Assembly (NCBI RefSeq): GCF_035046485.1
Contig: NC_085138.1
Location: 10,637,823 to 10,701,822, forward strand
DNA: 64,000 nucleotides
DNA from: Aedes albopictus
Taxonomy: Eukaryota; Arthropoda; Insecta; Diptera; Culicidae
Direction: 5' to 3'
In this document: positions 1 to 10,559 of the stretch, piece after piece
Layout of the letters: every line of letters begins with the position of its first letter
Numbering within the stretch: the stretch's first letter is position 1
Program-made: the position numbers and the translations under genes
Notes under the pieces: generated by a model
Database searches by the model: none
Seen by the model: the letters and a program-made list of their open reading frames with translations, nothing else
What the model was told of the DNA's origin: nothing

Positions 1-444
1 TCACCAGAGCCATAATTTACACGCTTTCACTTTCTGTCATTCAGAGTGAATATTGTGTTACATACTGCACACTGCTGCATAGTAGCCCATGAAGTCCAAA
101 CCATCGCATGGCGATGACGATTTTTCTCCTTTTCTCCCCCTCTCCGGACTGTACCTGTACTGTGGTGCAGGCAGCAGAATTGCAGGGCCACGCGAGGCTA
201 ACGTCCGTTCAGCGCCAGCTGGGTTTTATTTTGTATTACCTAGCCAGCTATCTTTTACTGCAAAACTGACAACAAGTCGCGTTGTAAGCGTGTTTCGTAA
301 TGGCTTATTTCAGTGACGGCGCGGCGCGGAGCTTCGTCATTCGTCATCGTTTTTGCCTTTCTCGGACACCTGAAGAGTACTGAAAGGCTATATGTTCACT
401 CAAAAACGAATCTTTGATGGAAGGCTCGGAGCGTCGAGTCACAT
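1..444. other. Unassigned left flank
   Basis: No coding signal, RNA gene or terminal repeat could be recognised here. The last 30 bases (GGAAGGCTCGGAGCGTCGAG) resemble the sequence at 23480-23500, so at least the right edge is repeat-derived. Confidence 0.4.
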
Positions 445-822
445 CCCAAGTAACAATGGTAGTTGAACAGTGAGAGTCACAGCTGAACAATGGTTGGTTA
501 ATGGTGCCAATAGCTGAATAAGTCGTAAGCTGAACATCTAGTTGAAAAGTAGCTTGTTGAGTTTATAAAATATCTTTTATTCAGCTTATCATCGTATGCT
601 GAATATGATACTCAAAAGAAGATTATCCGACTTCTCTATATCCATTTATCCAGTCTTTCTACAATATTGAAAGTTATGCGCTAGGATTCTTTTATTCAGC
701 CTTTAATGATAATAACAAACTATCAGTGAGAAAGATGTGCGGATCATAATAATTCACAAAAAATGGATTGTAAATTTAAAATAACATTCAAAAGGAATTG
801 TACTTAATACCGCAATTTGAAG

Positions 823-975
823 AAAAGACGTGAGAAATGTGAAAAAGTGTTGAAGACCATATTTTCCGAAAATAAAGAAACGGATTTTGTCGTTTTCGAT
901 CATCGAACGATGGATTGCGAACCTGCTGCAGTAGTTACACTATCGAAAGGTAATCTGTACAGAATTTATAAATGA
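823..975 (+). pseudogene. Short coding-like fragment, unknown
   Basis: One frame stays open for about 50 codons and reads KKRREKCEKVLKTIF, then DFVVFDHRTMDCEPAAVV, ending in a stop at about 975. Composition looks protein-like rather than random for this AT-rich DNA, and an AG precedes the open stretch. No start codon is visible and no family is recognised. It may be a relic exon captured inside the surrounding transposon. Confidence 0.25.
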
Positions 976-1014
976 TAAAGTATTGCTTGACCAAATATTA
1001 CATTTGCTTATTTA

Positions 1015-1159
1015 GGGTCTGTTCCAATTGCCGAATTAAAATTTTTACTTATATTTGACAGTTGGACACTTAAACTTGACAGTTCTTCAATGGAAATAAT
1101 AAACTTGACACTTCAGTTTAAGTGAAAATTAATTTTAATTCTCCAATTGGAACAGACCC
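1015..1159. mobile_element. PIF/Harbinger (Tourist)-like MITE
   Basis: A 145-bp element with terminal inverted repeats GGGTCTGTTCCAATTG at the left and its complement at the right (CAATTGGAACAGACCC). It is flanked by TTA at 1012-1014 and TTA at 1160-1162. The 3-bp TTA target and GGG-start terminus are the usual signature of Harbinger-type MITEs. It has no coding capacity. Confidence 0.85.
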
Positions 1160-1169
1160 TTAGAAGGCA

Positions 1170-1495
1170 TCAACGGCATTCCTGATGTTGAACAATTACT
1201 AGGGTCCCAGTGACGCGGTCAATGATGAGGACTATGGTATTGAAGGTGACGGTATAATACATTTCCGTCGCCTCAGCTTCCGCTTCTGCGAACGTCTTGA
1301 AGGACTTTCGTTTTAGTGTGCAGGAAATTTTGTACCATTTCGAGGACGGGGCTGACGACCGGTCTTTGATGAGCGTCGCGGCATTTTTGTCTGGCCACAT
1401 CAAGACGCTTCCGTTGACCCAACGTTGAGGTACGATAGAGATGAGGGTTTTTCCGCGTTCTATCGTTTCGACAACGGCGAAACAACTAGCGTTCT
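1170..1495 (-). pseudogene. Coding-like exon with a transposon-associated N-terminal domain
   Basis: Read on the minus strand from an acceptor-like TATTTTTAG ending at 1496, an open frame encodes NASCFAVVETIERGKTLISI, then VPQRWVNGSVLMWPDKNAAT, then a W-Y/F-x-A tail. The layout FAVVE..., IVP..W, a WP motif and a final aromatic/Glu-Ala helix resembles the N-terminal module of many insect repeat-encoded proteins, some carrying DUF4806. A donor-like GTATTA lies at 1260. Neighbouring exons were not found. It may be a captured or decayed exon; domain identity comes from memory of the pattern only. Confidence 0.45.
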
Positions 1496-1529
1496 CTAAA
1501 AATAGATAACAGATACTTGTTATCCACAC

Positions 1530-2169
1530 CGTGGAATATTAATTATGAATATTTACCTGTATTTCTGTTAATTTTCTCTGACTGCAGCGGTGTTTATCGA
1601 TAACCGAACCGAGCACTGAACTGTAAACAAAACAATGATGTTTTGACAGCTAATCCATGCATTCGTAACAAAGCACTTCCATCGCTTATTCAACCTCAAC
1701 ACAGCCTTTGTTCATAATTGTTCAACCTTTATTCAGACACGACGGTATCTAGCTTGTTCTTTCACAAATCACTAAGCTCGTACCATTTCAGGTGGAGTAG
1801 ATGCTAAGGTAAGTGACTATGAATCAATGCACCTAAGTTCGATTCTCAATTATAATCATCATTTATATATTTCAATTTCAGCAACTATGAACTACTATTC
1901 TACATCTAGACCAAGAGTCCTGGCAATTCTGGCCTAAATTCTGTGGGACTAATTCTGATTTTTTTTTGGTAGTGCTGTATAAGTGATGATTAATTGCTGA
2001 ACTAAAGATGATTAAGCTACTCTAAAGCTGCACCTAATTCTTGTCTGTTCTATAAATAGAATCATAAATCTTTCCCATTTGCTGAATAATTGCTGGATAA
2101 AGGCTGAAAAGCGTTCTTTGCTCTGATATAAGCGCTTCTTCAACCTTAATCCAGCTTCATGGAGAGTTC
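1530..2169. other. Interior of TIR element A, no gene
   Basis: AT-rich sequence with repeated TTCAACCT, GCTGAATAA and GGCTGAA words typical of the surrounding element. No open frame with protein-like composition and no terminal repeat was seen. Confidence 0.4.
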
Positions 2170-3335
2170 AAATCAACTTATGGCTGGATAAAATCACCAA
2201 AATTGGGTGTTTAAGAGCTGAACATATTTTTACAGTTCTTTTGCACAGCTTTTGTTCAAATTAAGGCTGATACGCATAAGTTGGAGAAGCGCTTAATCAA
2301 CATCAAATCGTTACCTGGGATATATCAATCAACTCAGTTCGACGAACTGAGATGATGTCTGTATGTGTGTATGTATGTCTGTACAAAAAATCACTCACGT
2401 TTGAGACACTTCCCATTGGCCGATTTTATCGATTTTAGCACGGATTTAATGGGAATTTTACCGCATTGTTTGCTATTGAAAATGGTCCGGATTTGCCCGG
2501 AGTCATTCCGGAGTTATGGCCATTTGGGTGATCCGGGCCAGCACCGGTGTAATTGGCCATATGGTCGGCGTTAAGTCAGACTGGACCATCTGTTTTTCAA
2601 TGATTTTGGGAAAATGTCCTGCAAAGGCTTAGGATAAGGAATCAAGCGCATTTTTTTTTCTGTATTTGGTATGGATATGGAAAAGGTGTCCGGAATCCAA
2701 AACTGTTTACTTACTTACTTGGAAAAATTATAACTCAAGAACTGAAGAAATTTTCCACCGTTGAGATAATTCATAAAATGAATATGAAGTGGAAAAAGTT
2801 TTCCACAAAATTTTCCACCGTTGGTTGAGAAAATTCATAAAGAAAAGCCGGAAAAACTATGCCTGAACTCGCGGAAAATTTTCAAAAAAATATTTTTGAG
2901 AAGGTAATTTCATAAGCTTTGATCGCTGAAATTTTTGGAATACACCTTTTTTTTTTCTTTCCTGAGTTATGGTCAATTTTGTGAAAACTGATCATGTACG
3001 CATATATTATATAGAACAACAACGGTAGACAATTTTGTGGAAAACTTTTTCCGCTTCATATTTTTTTTTTTGATTCCTGAGGAAATTTGCATTCATTTTC
3101 ATGAAAAAACTTTTTTCTACGATATTTCGTTCTTGAGTTATGATTTTTCAAAGTAGTATCAGGGGTAACGTTTCTCCAACTATTTTAAATCAGCCTTCAT
3201 TTGAACAAAAGCTGAGCACAAGAGGTATAATCCTTTATTCAGCTCCTAAACATCTCATTTTGGTAATTTTATTCAACCTTTAGCTGATTTGAGGTTCATT
3301 GGAAGGCTGATTTAAGGCCTTAATATGCGCTTAAT
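2170..3335. repeat. Inverted repeat pair with a repeated insert
   Basis: The block 2170-2320 (AAAATCACCAAAATTGGGTG, then GAGCTGAAC, GTTCAAATTAAGGCTGA and GTTACCTGGGA) matches the reverse complement of 3170-3330. A third copy lies at 53085-53215. The two arms enclose about 850 bp that begin with a sequence shared with 23500-23725 (see that entry), so this is an older foldback-type insertion inside element A. Confidence 0.6.
2315..2575 (+). repeat. Dispersed repeat, copy 1
   Basis: Starts near ATCAACTCAGTTCGACGAAC, passes a TGTATGTGTGTATGTATG tract, and continues through CCCATTGGCCGATTTTATCG to ATTCCGGAGTTATGGCCAT and CCAGCACCGG. The same ordered blocks occur at 23505-23725, and the ATTCCGGAGTTATGGCC part again near 53335-53400. 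Possibly a 3' portion of an old retroelement; class not determined. Confidence 0.6.
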
Positions 3336-3779
3336 CAGCAATCAATTGAATTTATTAATTGTGTAAAAATAAAATAAAAACACTTTCGTGAGCCTATTTT
3401 TACCATTAGCTGCGTGTATTTCCAGAAGAGATGTTTAGGTATGTATAAATTAATGTGTGGGAAAACTGGGAATTGAACTCGGACCTCCTGATTTATAGTC
3501 ACTCACCTCAGAGCGTTCATGATTAACAAAAAAAAATAATCATGATTAATCATTGATGATTAAACATCCAAATTTTGTGATTAATGATTGAGATTAAGGA
3601 TTAATTTAATTTTTAGGATGATTATTGATTATGATTAATGATTCAATTTAGTTTCATCTATGATTAGTGATTATGATTAATGACTAAAGATGGCTTATTG
3701 ATTAATATTCGTGATTAATCATGATTAATTAATCACAAAATTGGAAATGATTAATGATCAACTAGATTTAAGTCACTTA

Positions 3780-4237
3780 AAATATATTTGAAATTACAAA
3801 AGTGAAGCTAAGTTTTCTGTTCCCAAGTAGAGCGCTTAAGTAGAATTCCACCTTTTCCCGCAAGTACTTTTGACAACTGATCTAGTATGGGGGGAAGCGT
3901 TACTTTCCCTTACGGAAAAATAGAGTGGACTATTTTCCGCAAGGAAAAGTGACAGCTCTATTTGAATTGCATGGGAGATGTTAACGGTGTTACATTTTTC
4001 TTGCCATCTGCGAATCGCTCAAGTAATTTCGTAATTTCATTACATACTTGACCCTTACTAGTCCTATCTTTTTGTACTATGTGGAAACTAGCCTTAGAAA
4101 GTAACACTGTATTAGAGATTAAAAAAAAAGGGAATTACTCTGGACTTCTCTTTTTTGCCATTGGCTGGGAGTATATTAATTGAAACGGGCAAAAAAGAGG
4201 GAAATTTGTGCATAAATTAAGTCAGGAATTAATGAGG
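3780..4237. other. hAT-like element interior, no gene
   Basis: AT-rich sequence left of the SINE. Nothing coding or structured was recognised apart from a short local inverted motif around TTTTCCGCAAGGAAAA (3930-3947). Confidence 0.35.
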
Positions 4238-4260
4238 GAATCTAGTTCGCGTGAACAAGA

Positions 4261-4959
4261 ATGACAGGCTTGGTGGTCTAGTGGCTACCGCTTCTGATTC
4301 GTATGCAGAAGGTCATGGGTTCAATCCCTGGCCCGTCCCTTTCCTTTCATCCTACTTTGTATCTTTCTATCCACATTCTCTCGCTCTCTCTCTTCTCTAC
4401 ATATACAACTCATGTATATTCATATGTTCATAGCCATCGCTAGAACCAGAAACGAACAAAAAAAGTCTCGTTTCCCTCCCTTCCAACTTCCACTCACAGC
4501 ACAGTGTACATATAACGCCTACAAGTTATGCAACCAAAGCGTGCTGTGCCGCTTGACCTTATTCACCTTATTCACCACACAATCTATCACGAACACTATA
4601 AATAACCCCTATCCATGGATCGCATCACCGATCCAACGGTGACTCCCAGATATCCCATCCTTTCCGTCTAACAAATACCCCAGTCCGTACTGGTTGTGGG
4701 GATGCAGGGGTACTCTCGGTCTTTAGTAGCAACAACCAGCACACTCTAACATATTCCTTTCCCTTCCCAACTGACTATTAGGACGTGGCCGGCGCCGTTA
4801 TTGATCAAGAATGTATGAGCTGCTTAAATTGCACTTTGAGAATAAGTGTCGGAGTGTCCCAGCTCTTATTCATTTGGATCTCAGTGCAATTGGTACCAGC
4901 TCAGATCAATCACGGAGGAGCAACCATTGACATGTATAGTCAGATTTGATCGTTTGATC
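4261..4959 (+). mobile_element. tRNA-derived SINE-like element, copy 1
   Basis: A tRNA-like head (4263-4339) has a box A region TGGTCTAGTGGCTACCGC and a box B region GGTTCAATCCC. The body is about 600 bp and the tail is TTTGATCGTTTGATCG. The element is bounded by 23-bp direct repeats at 4238-4260 and 4960-4982 beginning GAATCTAGTTCGCG, the hallmark of LINE-machinery insertion. A second copy with its own 21-bp duplication lies at 39630-40214. At 585-699 bp it is long for a SINE; an internal polymerase III promoter is inferred, not shown. Confidence 0.85.
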
Positions 4960-4984
4960 GAATCTAGTTCGCGTGAACAAGACC

Positions 4985-6063
4985 TCTTGGGCATTTGAGA
5001 TGGGGCCAAGGGAATTTCCAGGGAGCTCCCAGAAACCCAATAAAAGGGGGTTCCAAGGGTCTTCAGGAGCGTTTCAGGGGATTTCGGGAGCATTTGAAGG
5101 GCGTTCCGTCAGGTTTCATTTCAATAGTATAAATGGCATTTCAGAGGTATTTCAGAGAATTTTTGGGGCGAAATCCCCAAAAACGCTTGCGTAACGCCTC
5201 TGAAACGCGCCGAAGATTCTCTGGAACTTCCTGCAGTGCCTTCGAAATCCCCTAAAACTGCCTAGGACCTCATATAATGCACTTGAGACTCTCCGAAACT
5301 CCCGTAAACAATTGCGTTACGCCTCTTTTCTGCATCATATATGAATTCGTGTTGGCAGGGCCCGGCCTGACCTCCAGATGACCCCTGAAAATCATTTAAA
5401 TCTCCTGAAACGCCTCTATGACCACCTAAAACGCTCCTGCAATTCCCTGAATTCAGAGAACTCCCCTAAAATGCCCCTGAGATCTAGTACTCCATGAAAG
5501 CTCCTGAACCCTTCGGAACGTCCCTGAGACCTCCAGGATCCCCTTGAGACTCCATTAAACGTCCCTAAGACCTCCTGGTACACTCTGATACCCCCTAGTG
5601 CGACGCCTCTGAGACGTGCCAGCAAGCCCATGCACAAGGGAGGGGTTTTGGGGGTTAAACCCCTCGCATTGCCGATGTTCCATACACTAGGCGCCGCTCC
5701 GCCCTATGCCAAAATTAGGAAAAACCGGAAAAACCCCTCCCTCGACACCTTTTCTGCGCACGGGCCTGTCTGCCCAGGACCCCCTGAGGACCCCTGCAGT
5801 CCCCAGTTCCCTGAAACGCCCCTGAGACCTCTTGAAGCACTAGTGCGACGCCCCTGAGGACCCCCTAGTGAAACGCCCCTGAGACCTGCCAGAACTCCAC
5901 TGGACCCCCCTGAGGACCCCTGCAATTCCCATGGGGTTCCCTGAAACGCCCCTGAGACCCCCTGAAGCACTCCTGAGACCTCATAGAATCCCTGAGGCCC
6001 CCTAAGTGGACCCTGAAACTCCCTTGAACGCTGCTGAGATCTCCTGGTATCCCCTTGCAACAA
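4985..6063. repeat. GC-rich degenerate tandem array (CCCCTGAGAC type)
   Basis: The stretch is made of irregular units such as CCCCTGAGACCTCC, GAAACGCCCCTGAGACC and TTCCCTGAAACGCC. Related units in the opposite orientation (GGGGCGTTTCAGGGGATCTC) occur at 24090-24270 and 28690-29285. Open frames across it are a by-product of the units and are not called as genes. It lies inside the hAT-like element. Confidence 0.75.
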
Positions 6064-6073
6064 TCCTGCTATC

Positions 6074-6340
6074 CTGGGGTCTCCCGTTAGCCAGTGGTTA
6101 GGCTGTGGATCGCCAATCCGGAGACGGCGGGTTCGATTCCTGTTCCGGTAGGGAAAATTTTCTTGACTCCCTGGGCATAGTGTATCATTGTGCTTGCCTT
6201 ACAATGTACAAATTCATGCATTGGCTAGCAAAGAAAACCCATCAATTAATAACTTTGGAAGTGTTCAAAGATCACTAAGTTGAAGAGAGGCAGGCCAAGT
6301 TCCAGTGGAACCGTAGAGCCATACAGAAGAACAAGAACTT
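6074..6340 (+). mobile_element. Feilai-like tRNA-derived SINE
   Basis: The head has TTAGCCAGTGGTTAGG (box A-like) and GGCGGGTTCGATTCC (box B-like). A body follows with GACTCCCTGGGCATAGTG and the 3' end is AGAAGAACAAGAA, resembling the AAGAAG tail of the Aedes Feilai family. The 8-bp direct repeat CTGCTATC flanks it at 6066-6073 and 6341-6348, within the GC-rich array. A related head on the minus strand lies at about 52700-52815. Confidence 0.75.
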
Positions 6341-7014
6341 CTGCTATCTCCTGGTACTCCGATGAAAACCCTTTTTGACCCCTTGTAACCTCCCTTTGCT
6401 CGTCCCTAAGAACGCTCCCTGGCCGCCGTTGCCATAGTTACCGTCATTTTTACATTTTCTTATGCACAATATTGCGGGGCTTTGAAAAAGTTGCATTTAA
6501 TATTTAGAACAGCAAGTAAATTAATACAAATTGGATCATATATTTTATATGGTGAATCATTTTTTGTGCTGAATGATTAATGATTGATTAAAAAAATTCT
6601 GATGATTATGATTGCTGATTAATGACTAAATTGCGAAAGAAGTGTGATTAAGATTAATGATTAACGATTAAACGATATTTTTTTGTGATTATGATTAATG
6701 ATTTTTGATAAATAAATTTATGATTAATCATTTACGCTCTGACTCACCTTAGCACCTACACCACACACACTTGTATACATACCCTAGAGAACAAGAGCAT
6801 TACTTGTTGTGTTTGAATAGTCACGATCACAAGTTGAACTAAGTCTGTATTGAGGCTGAAGAAGCGATGTGGACTTCACGAAAACATGCTTGAGTCCAGC
6901 TGTCAAAAATTATTTGATTAAAGGTTGAACAACAGATGTTCAGCCATTGTCACCATTAATCAGTTATTGTTCAGCTAATACTCTCGCTGTTCAGCATTCA
7001 TTGTTAGTTGGGAT

Positions 7015-7572
7015 GAGCCCTGCCTGTGGAAAAAGTTTCATGAAAATCTGAGACCCTTCGGCCCAAACCCGTGCGGTAATAAAAAAAATGCCCACATGGT
7101 TCAAACTAAAAATGATTCAAACAATATTCTGCCCATGGAACGGGGTTAAACGGAATGCAGAATCAATACATTACAGCAAATTAGGTTAGCAGCAGTGTAT
7201 TTTTGGATGCTCATAGGGTTACTAGAAGTTGAAATTAAAAATGAACCCCGTTGGTTTGCATGAGGTGTCGTTCAAACCATCGGGGGTAGATGGTACCAGT
7301 ATATCCAAGATGGCGGCCTGAAATCCAATACAGTAGACGTTCGCTCGGTGCAAACGCTTTAACTGCAATGCTTTTCAACTGAAGTACTGTTCCTTCAAGA
7401 CATTGATGTCAAAGGATGCAAACTCTCAGTGGAATTCAAAGGAACAGTACTTAACACGATTTTCTTTTTACTTACAGATATTCCCCTAAAAAGCCCAGGT
7501 TAATCAACATCAGTCAGTTGCATTGTTTTTTTGTATGCACTTTTGTTACACAGCGATGTTTACAGAATGCAC
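7015..7572. other. Intergenic DNA with two repeat scraps
   Basis: No gene was seen. A single AAGATGGCGGCCTGAAATCC unit at 7308-7327 belongs to the array at 8560-9510. The segment 7420-7485 (AAAGGAACAGTACTTAACAC, then ATTTTCTTTTTACTTACAGAT) is the reverse complement of 60966-61045. Confidence 0.5.
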
Positions 7573-7574
7573 TT

Positions 7575-8499
7575 CCCAACTAACAATCACTCATTTTACA
7601 AGCACCTTTACGACGAATTGATTCAGCATGATGCTGAATAACACTTGGATAATTTTCAGGCACAACCTTTGTTCGGGTTTTGTTCACACAAATTTGGAGA
7701 AACTATAAAGCATAGTGTTGTGTACCAACTGAACTGTTTGTTGTTAAATCGTTCTACAGCTATATAGTAAAGCTGTTATTCAGCTTTAGCAAAAATAATT
7801 AAAAATTATAAAAATGCAAAATTTTACAATTTCCACGAGAATTTATGATTGGAACTTAATGCTGTGAACAAATATTGTGAAATAATAACTACACATAAAT
7901 TTACCTAAATCCAGATTCGAACTCGAGGCCCGTCGATTGCCAGCCGCATGCTTTCTCATCTGTGCCATCCTAGAGATGATGAATTGCAGCGCTCAAATCA
8001 AAACATAAACTTCCCGTGGTTTAACAATGATCAGACTTCGACTCCTATTCAGCAGTGGTGAATTAGCACAACATTATGGTTAATGACTGAACAACAGATT
8101 AATTCAGCTATTGTTAAGTAAAAAACACGTGTTTTTCATCATGTACTCTGAGTCGAAGTATGATAAAACGAAAGCGCTTATTTGACTAGTGAAAACACAT
8201 TATACAGATAAATGTCCTAATTTTTATATGAACTTAACAAGAAGCAGAAAAAAATCTTGTTAAACTATGTTGTAGAGGAATTACTGCGAGTCGAATAAAT
8301 ATCTTATCAAACGCTTGAAAAGTGTTTTAAATTATCATTGTTATTACCAATACGAAAAGTTGAACATTGGCTACTTTTTCAATTGAAATAGCATTTGTAC
8401 AGTAATGTGTACAGCATAATTTTAGTTCAGCTATAATTACTATTATAAAGCAACAATTCAGCATGCATGCTTGTTTGCGGCTGGCGATTGTTAGTTGGG
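7575..8499. mobile_element. TIR element, CCCAASTAACAAT family (copy B)
   Basis: The ends are CCCAACTAACAATC and GATTGTTAGTTGGG, a perfect 14-bp inverted repeat. TT flanks both sides (7573-7574 and 8500-8501). The 925-bp interior is AT-rich, non-coding and shows the TTCAGC/GCTGAAT words also seen in copy A. It matches copies A and C in terminus and in having a 2-bp flanking duplication. Confidence 0.8.
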
Positions 8500-8559
8500 T
8501 TTGGCTGCCTTTCACAGCAACTGACAGTTCCGTGACGTCTGTCAGTTGTTGCAGTTATC

Positions 8560-9515
8560 GAATGTCTACTGTATAGCGACCCAAAATTCAAGATGGTGGC
8601 TGTTTTATGGAGCTTTATACTCTTAAACCATTCAAAATGGGTCAAAACTCCAAAACGAGTATATTTGGTGTGGAGAAGACGTCCGGAGTCCAAAAATAGT
8701 GACCAGAAAAGCCAAGATGGTGGCCTCAAATCCTATATTGCGGCTCAAAATTCAAGATAGCGGCTGTTTAATGGAGTTTTAGGCTCTGAAGCCATGCAAA
8801 ATGGGTATATTTGGTAATGATAAGATGTTCGGAGTCCAAAAATGGTGCCCAGAAAACCTATGATGGTGGCTTACAATCCAAGATGGTGGCCCAAAATTCA
8901 AAATGGCAGCTTTTTATGGAATTTTAGGCTCTAAAGCCTGTAAAATGAGTATATTTAGTATGGAGAAAATGTCCGTAATCCAAAAATGGTGACCAGAAAA
9001 TCCAAGATGACGGCCCAATATTCAAAATGGCCGTTGTTTTATGGAGTTATAGGCTCTAAGACCATGCAAAATGTGTATATTCGGTATGGGGAAGATGTCC
9101 AGAGTCCAAAAATGGTGACCAGCAAACCTAAGATGGCGGCCCAAAATCCAACTTGGCGGCCCAAAATTGTAAATCGGCAGCTGCTTTATGGAGGCTTAGG
9201 CTCTAAAACCATACAAAATGGGTATATTTAGTATTGAGAAGATATCCGGATTCCGAAACTGATGACCAAAAAATACAAGATGGCGGCCTAAAATCCAAAA
9301 TGGTAGCTAAACATTCAAGGTGGCTGTTTTATGGAGTTATAGGCTCTAAAACCATGTAAATGGGCATATTTGGTATGAGGAAGATGTCCGGGGCTCAAAG
9401 TGATGATCATAAAATCCATCATGGCGGCCATAAATTCAAGAATGCGGCTGTTTTGTGGAATTTTAGGCTCTGAAACCATGCAAAATGGCTGTATGTGGTA
9501 TGGTGAATGAGTTTT
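8560..9515 (+). repeat. Tandem array of AAGATGGCGGC-bearing units
   Basis: About seven degenerate units of roughly 125-150 bp repeat the order GTCCGGAGTCCAAAAATGGT, GACCAGAAAATCCAAGATGG, one to three CCAAAATTCAAGATGGCGGC motifs, GCTGTTTTATGGAGTT, TTAGGCTCTAAAACCATGCA and AATGGGTATATTTGGTATG. Unit length varies because the number of GATGGCGGC submotifs varies. A second block lies at 53760-55870. The core AAGATGGCGGC equals the vertebrate YY1 / fly Pho-type consensus; whether that matters here is unknown. Confidence 0.8.
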
Positions 9516-9619
9516 TTTTAGAGAAAATCATCAATGTCTTTTAAGCGGAATGACGTAGAAACAATTACTGTGCAAGAAAATCTGCGTTTTTTAAACCTTC
9601 AAGAGTAGTCTGTATTTGG

Positions 9620-10134
9620 ACGACTTGCGATCAAACCACTTACTGTCCTACCTATGACCTAAAACAGACGTGCGATCTTTCGAATGAAGGTAACGGTGAA
9701 TTGAGGTGATGTCTGTTCGCACTTTTTCTACATTGTTTCCTGAGCATCGCCAGATCAGAGTTTCACCAAGGGGTTCCTCTTGTGGTATTCACAGACCACA
9801 GAGGGCAAGCCTCTTCAAAAGCTTCCATGATAAGGGCCGTTGTAGTATCAACGGCATCATCTAAATCAATTGGAGTATCAATGGATGGTGAGTATCCATG
9901 AAATTCGGCCGCAACCAAATCGGCGAAGAGATACCAGCTGGTTGACCGGGGATTCCTGAAACGCAAAGTTTGCGAAGTAACATTCAGATGTTCAAAAAAG
10001 ATGTAGCGATGATCAGATAAAGATTCTTCATCTGACACATGCCAATTGGTCAACTCGTGACTAATTCTGTTAGACCAAAGCTAAATGTCTAACATTTCCT
10101 CTCTAGCAGATACCATGAAGGTTGGGCGGTTGTC
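9620..10134 (-). pseudogene. Non-LTR retrotransposon ORF2 endonuclease, C-terminal piece
   Basis: The minus strand encodes DNRPTFMVSAREEMLD, a stop, LWSNRISHELTNWHVSDEES, LSDHRYIFFEHLN, and further on TTRGTPW-stop-NSDLAMLRKQ. The SDHRYI motif is the catalytic His region of the endonuclease/exonuclease/phosphatase domain, and PWWN-L-LR (first W kept, second mutated to a stop) is the usual linker after it in R1/LOA/Jockey-type LINEs. At least two in-frame stops show it is dead. It continues the domain found at 18513-18609 and 19034-19475; the two gaps are later insertions. Confidence 0.85.
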
Positions 10135-10559
10135 CATGGGCGTAGCAAGAGAGGGGCCCCTGGCGCCAGATTTTTTTTTTATTCGAGCCAACTTAAATAT
10201 TAACGATAATTAAGAGTTCCAGAGAAAATATCTCAAAAAAATAACTATTCTAATAATTAAGGTCTTTATCCACACTTATCAAACCGTTTTTACTTGAGAA
10301 CCATAGGGAATTTCGCCAAGTATTTTTTCCAAGAGAACCACTTCAATGTTATCATAGAATTTTAACAAATAACAAGCTTGGTTGAATGGCTAAATTTTGT
10401 GATGTTTATTCATGGAATACAAAAACAACGTGCCAAATTTTCCAGATATGCCGGAACCAGTTCCGGTAGGGAAAACAAGGATTTTGTAGAACCATATGCT
10501 GCTATAGAGTGCAGTTATGTGCTACTGCTACACGAATTTCACTAGTATTCAATTCAAAC

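Larger units (their letters stand above)
3509..6741. mobile_element. hAT-like element with exact 8-bp target duplication
   Basis: The left end CAGAGCGTTCATGATTAA and the right end, reverse-complemented, CAGAGCGTAAATGATTAA form terminal inverted repeats. The flanks ACTCACCT (3501-3508) and ACTCACCT (6742-6749) are identical, giving the 8-bp duplication expected of hAT transposons. Both subterminal regions (3509-3775 and about 6545-6741) are strings of GATTAAT/ATTAATC words, so the ends can fold on each other. The interior has no transposase but holds a SINE, a GC-rich tandem array and a second SINE. The boundaries and duplication are seen directly; the hAT assignment is inferred from them. Confidence 0.88.
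445..7012. mobile_element. TIR element, CCCAASTAACAAT family (copy A, with nested insertions)
   Basis: The left end reads CCCAAGTAACAATGGTAGTT and the right end, reverse-complemented, reads CCCAACTAACAATGAATGCT. Similarity continues for about 80 bases with shared blocks GAACAG-GAGAGT and AGCTGAACAAT. The flanking dinucleotide is AT on both sides (443-444 and 7013-7014). No transposase was seen. The interior is rich in GCTGAATAA/TTCAGC words and holds a Harbinger-like MITE, a coding-like fragment and a hAT-like element of 3.2 kb. Two further copies of the family lie at 7575-8499 and 29620-30618. Class is unknown; the pairing of the two ends is seen directly. Confidence 0.72.

Noticed and set aside
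5704..6063. 119-codon frame on the - strand
   Set aside because: Part of the GC-rich degenerate array; the peptide is a Gly/Arg/Gln-rich repeat with no domain.
6085..6160. Possible tRNA gene
   Set aside because: It is the head of a Feilai-like SINE with an 8-bp duplication and lacks a closed cloverleaf.
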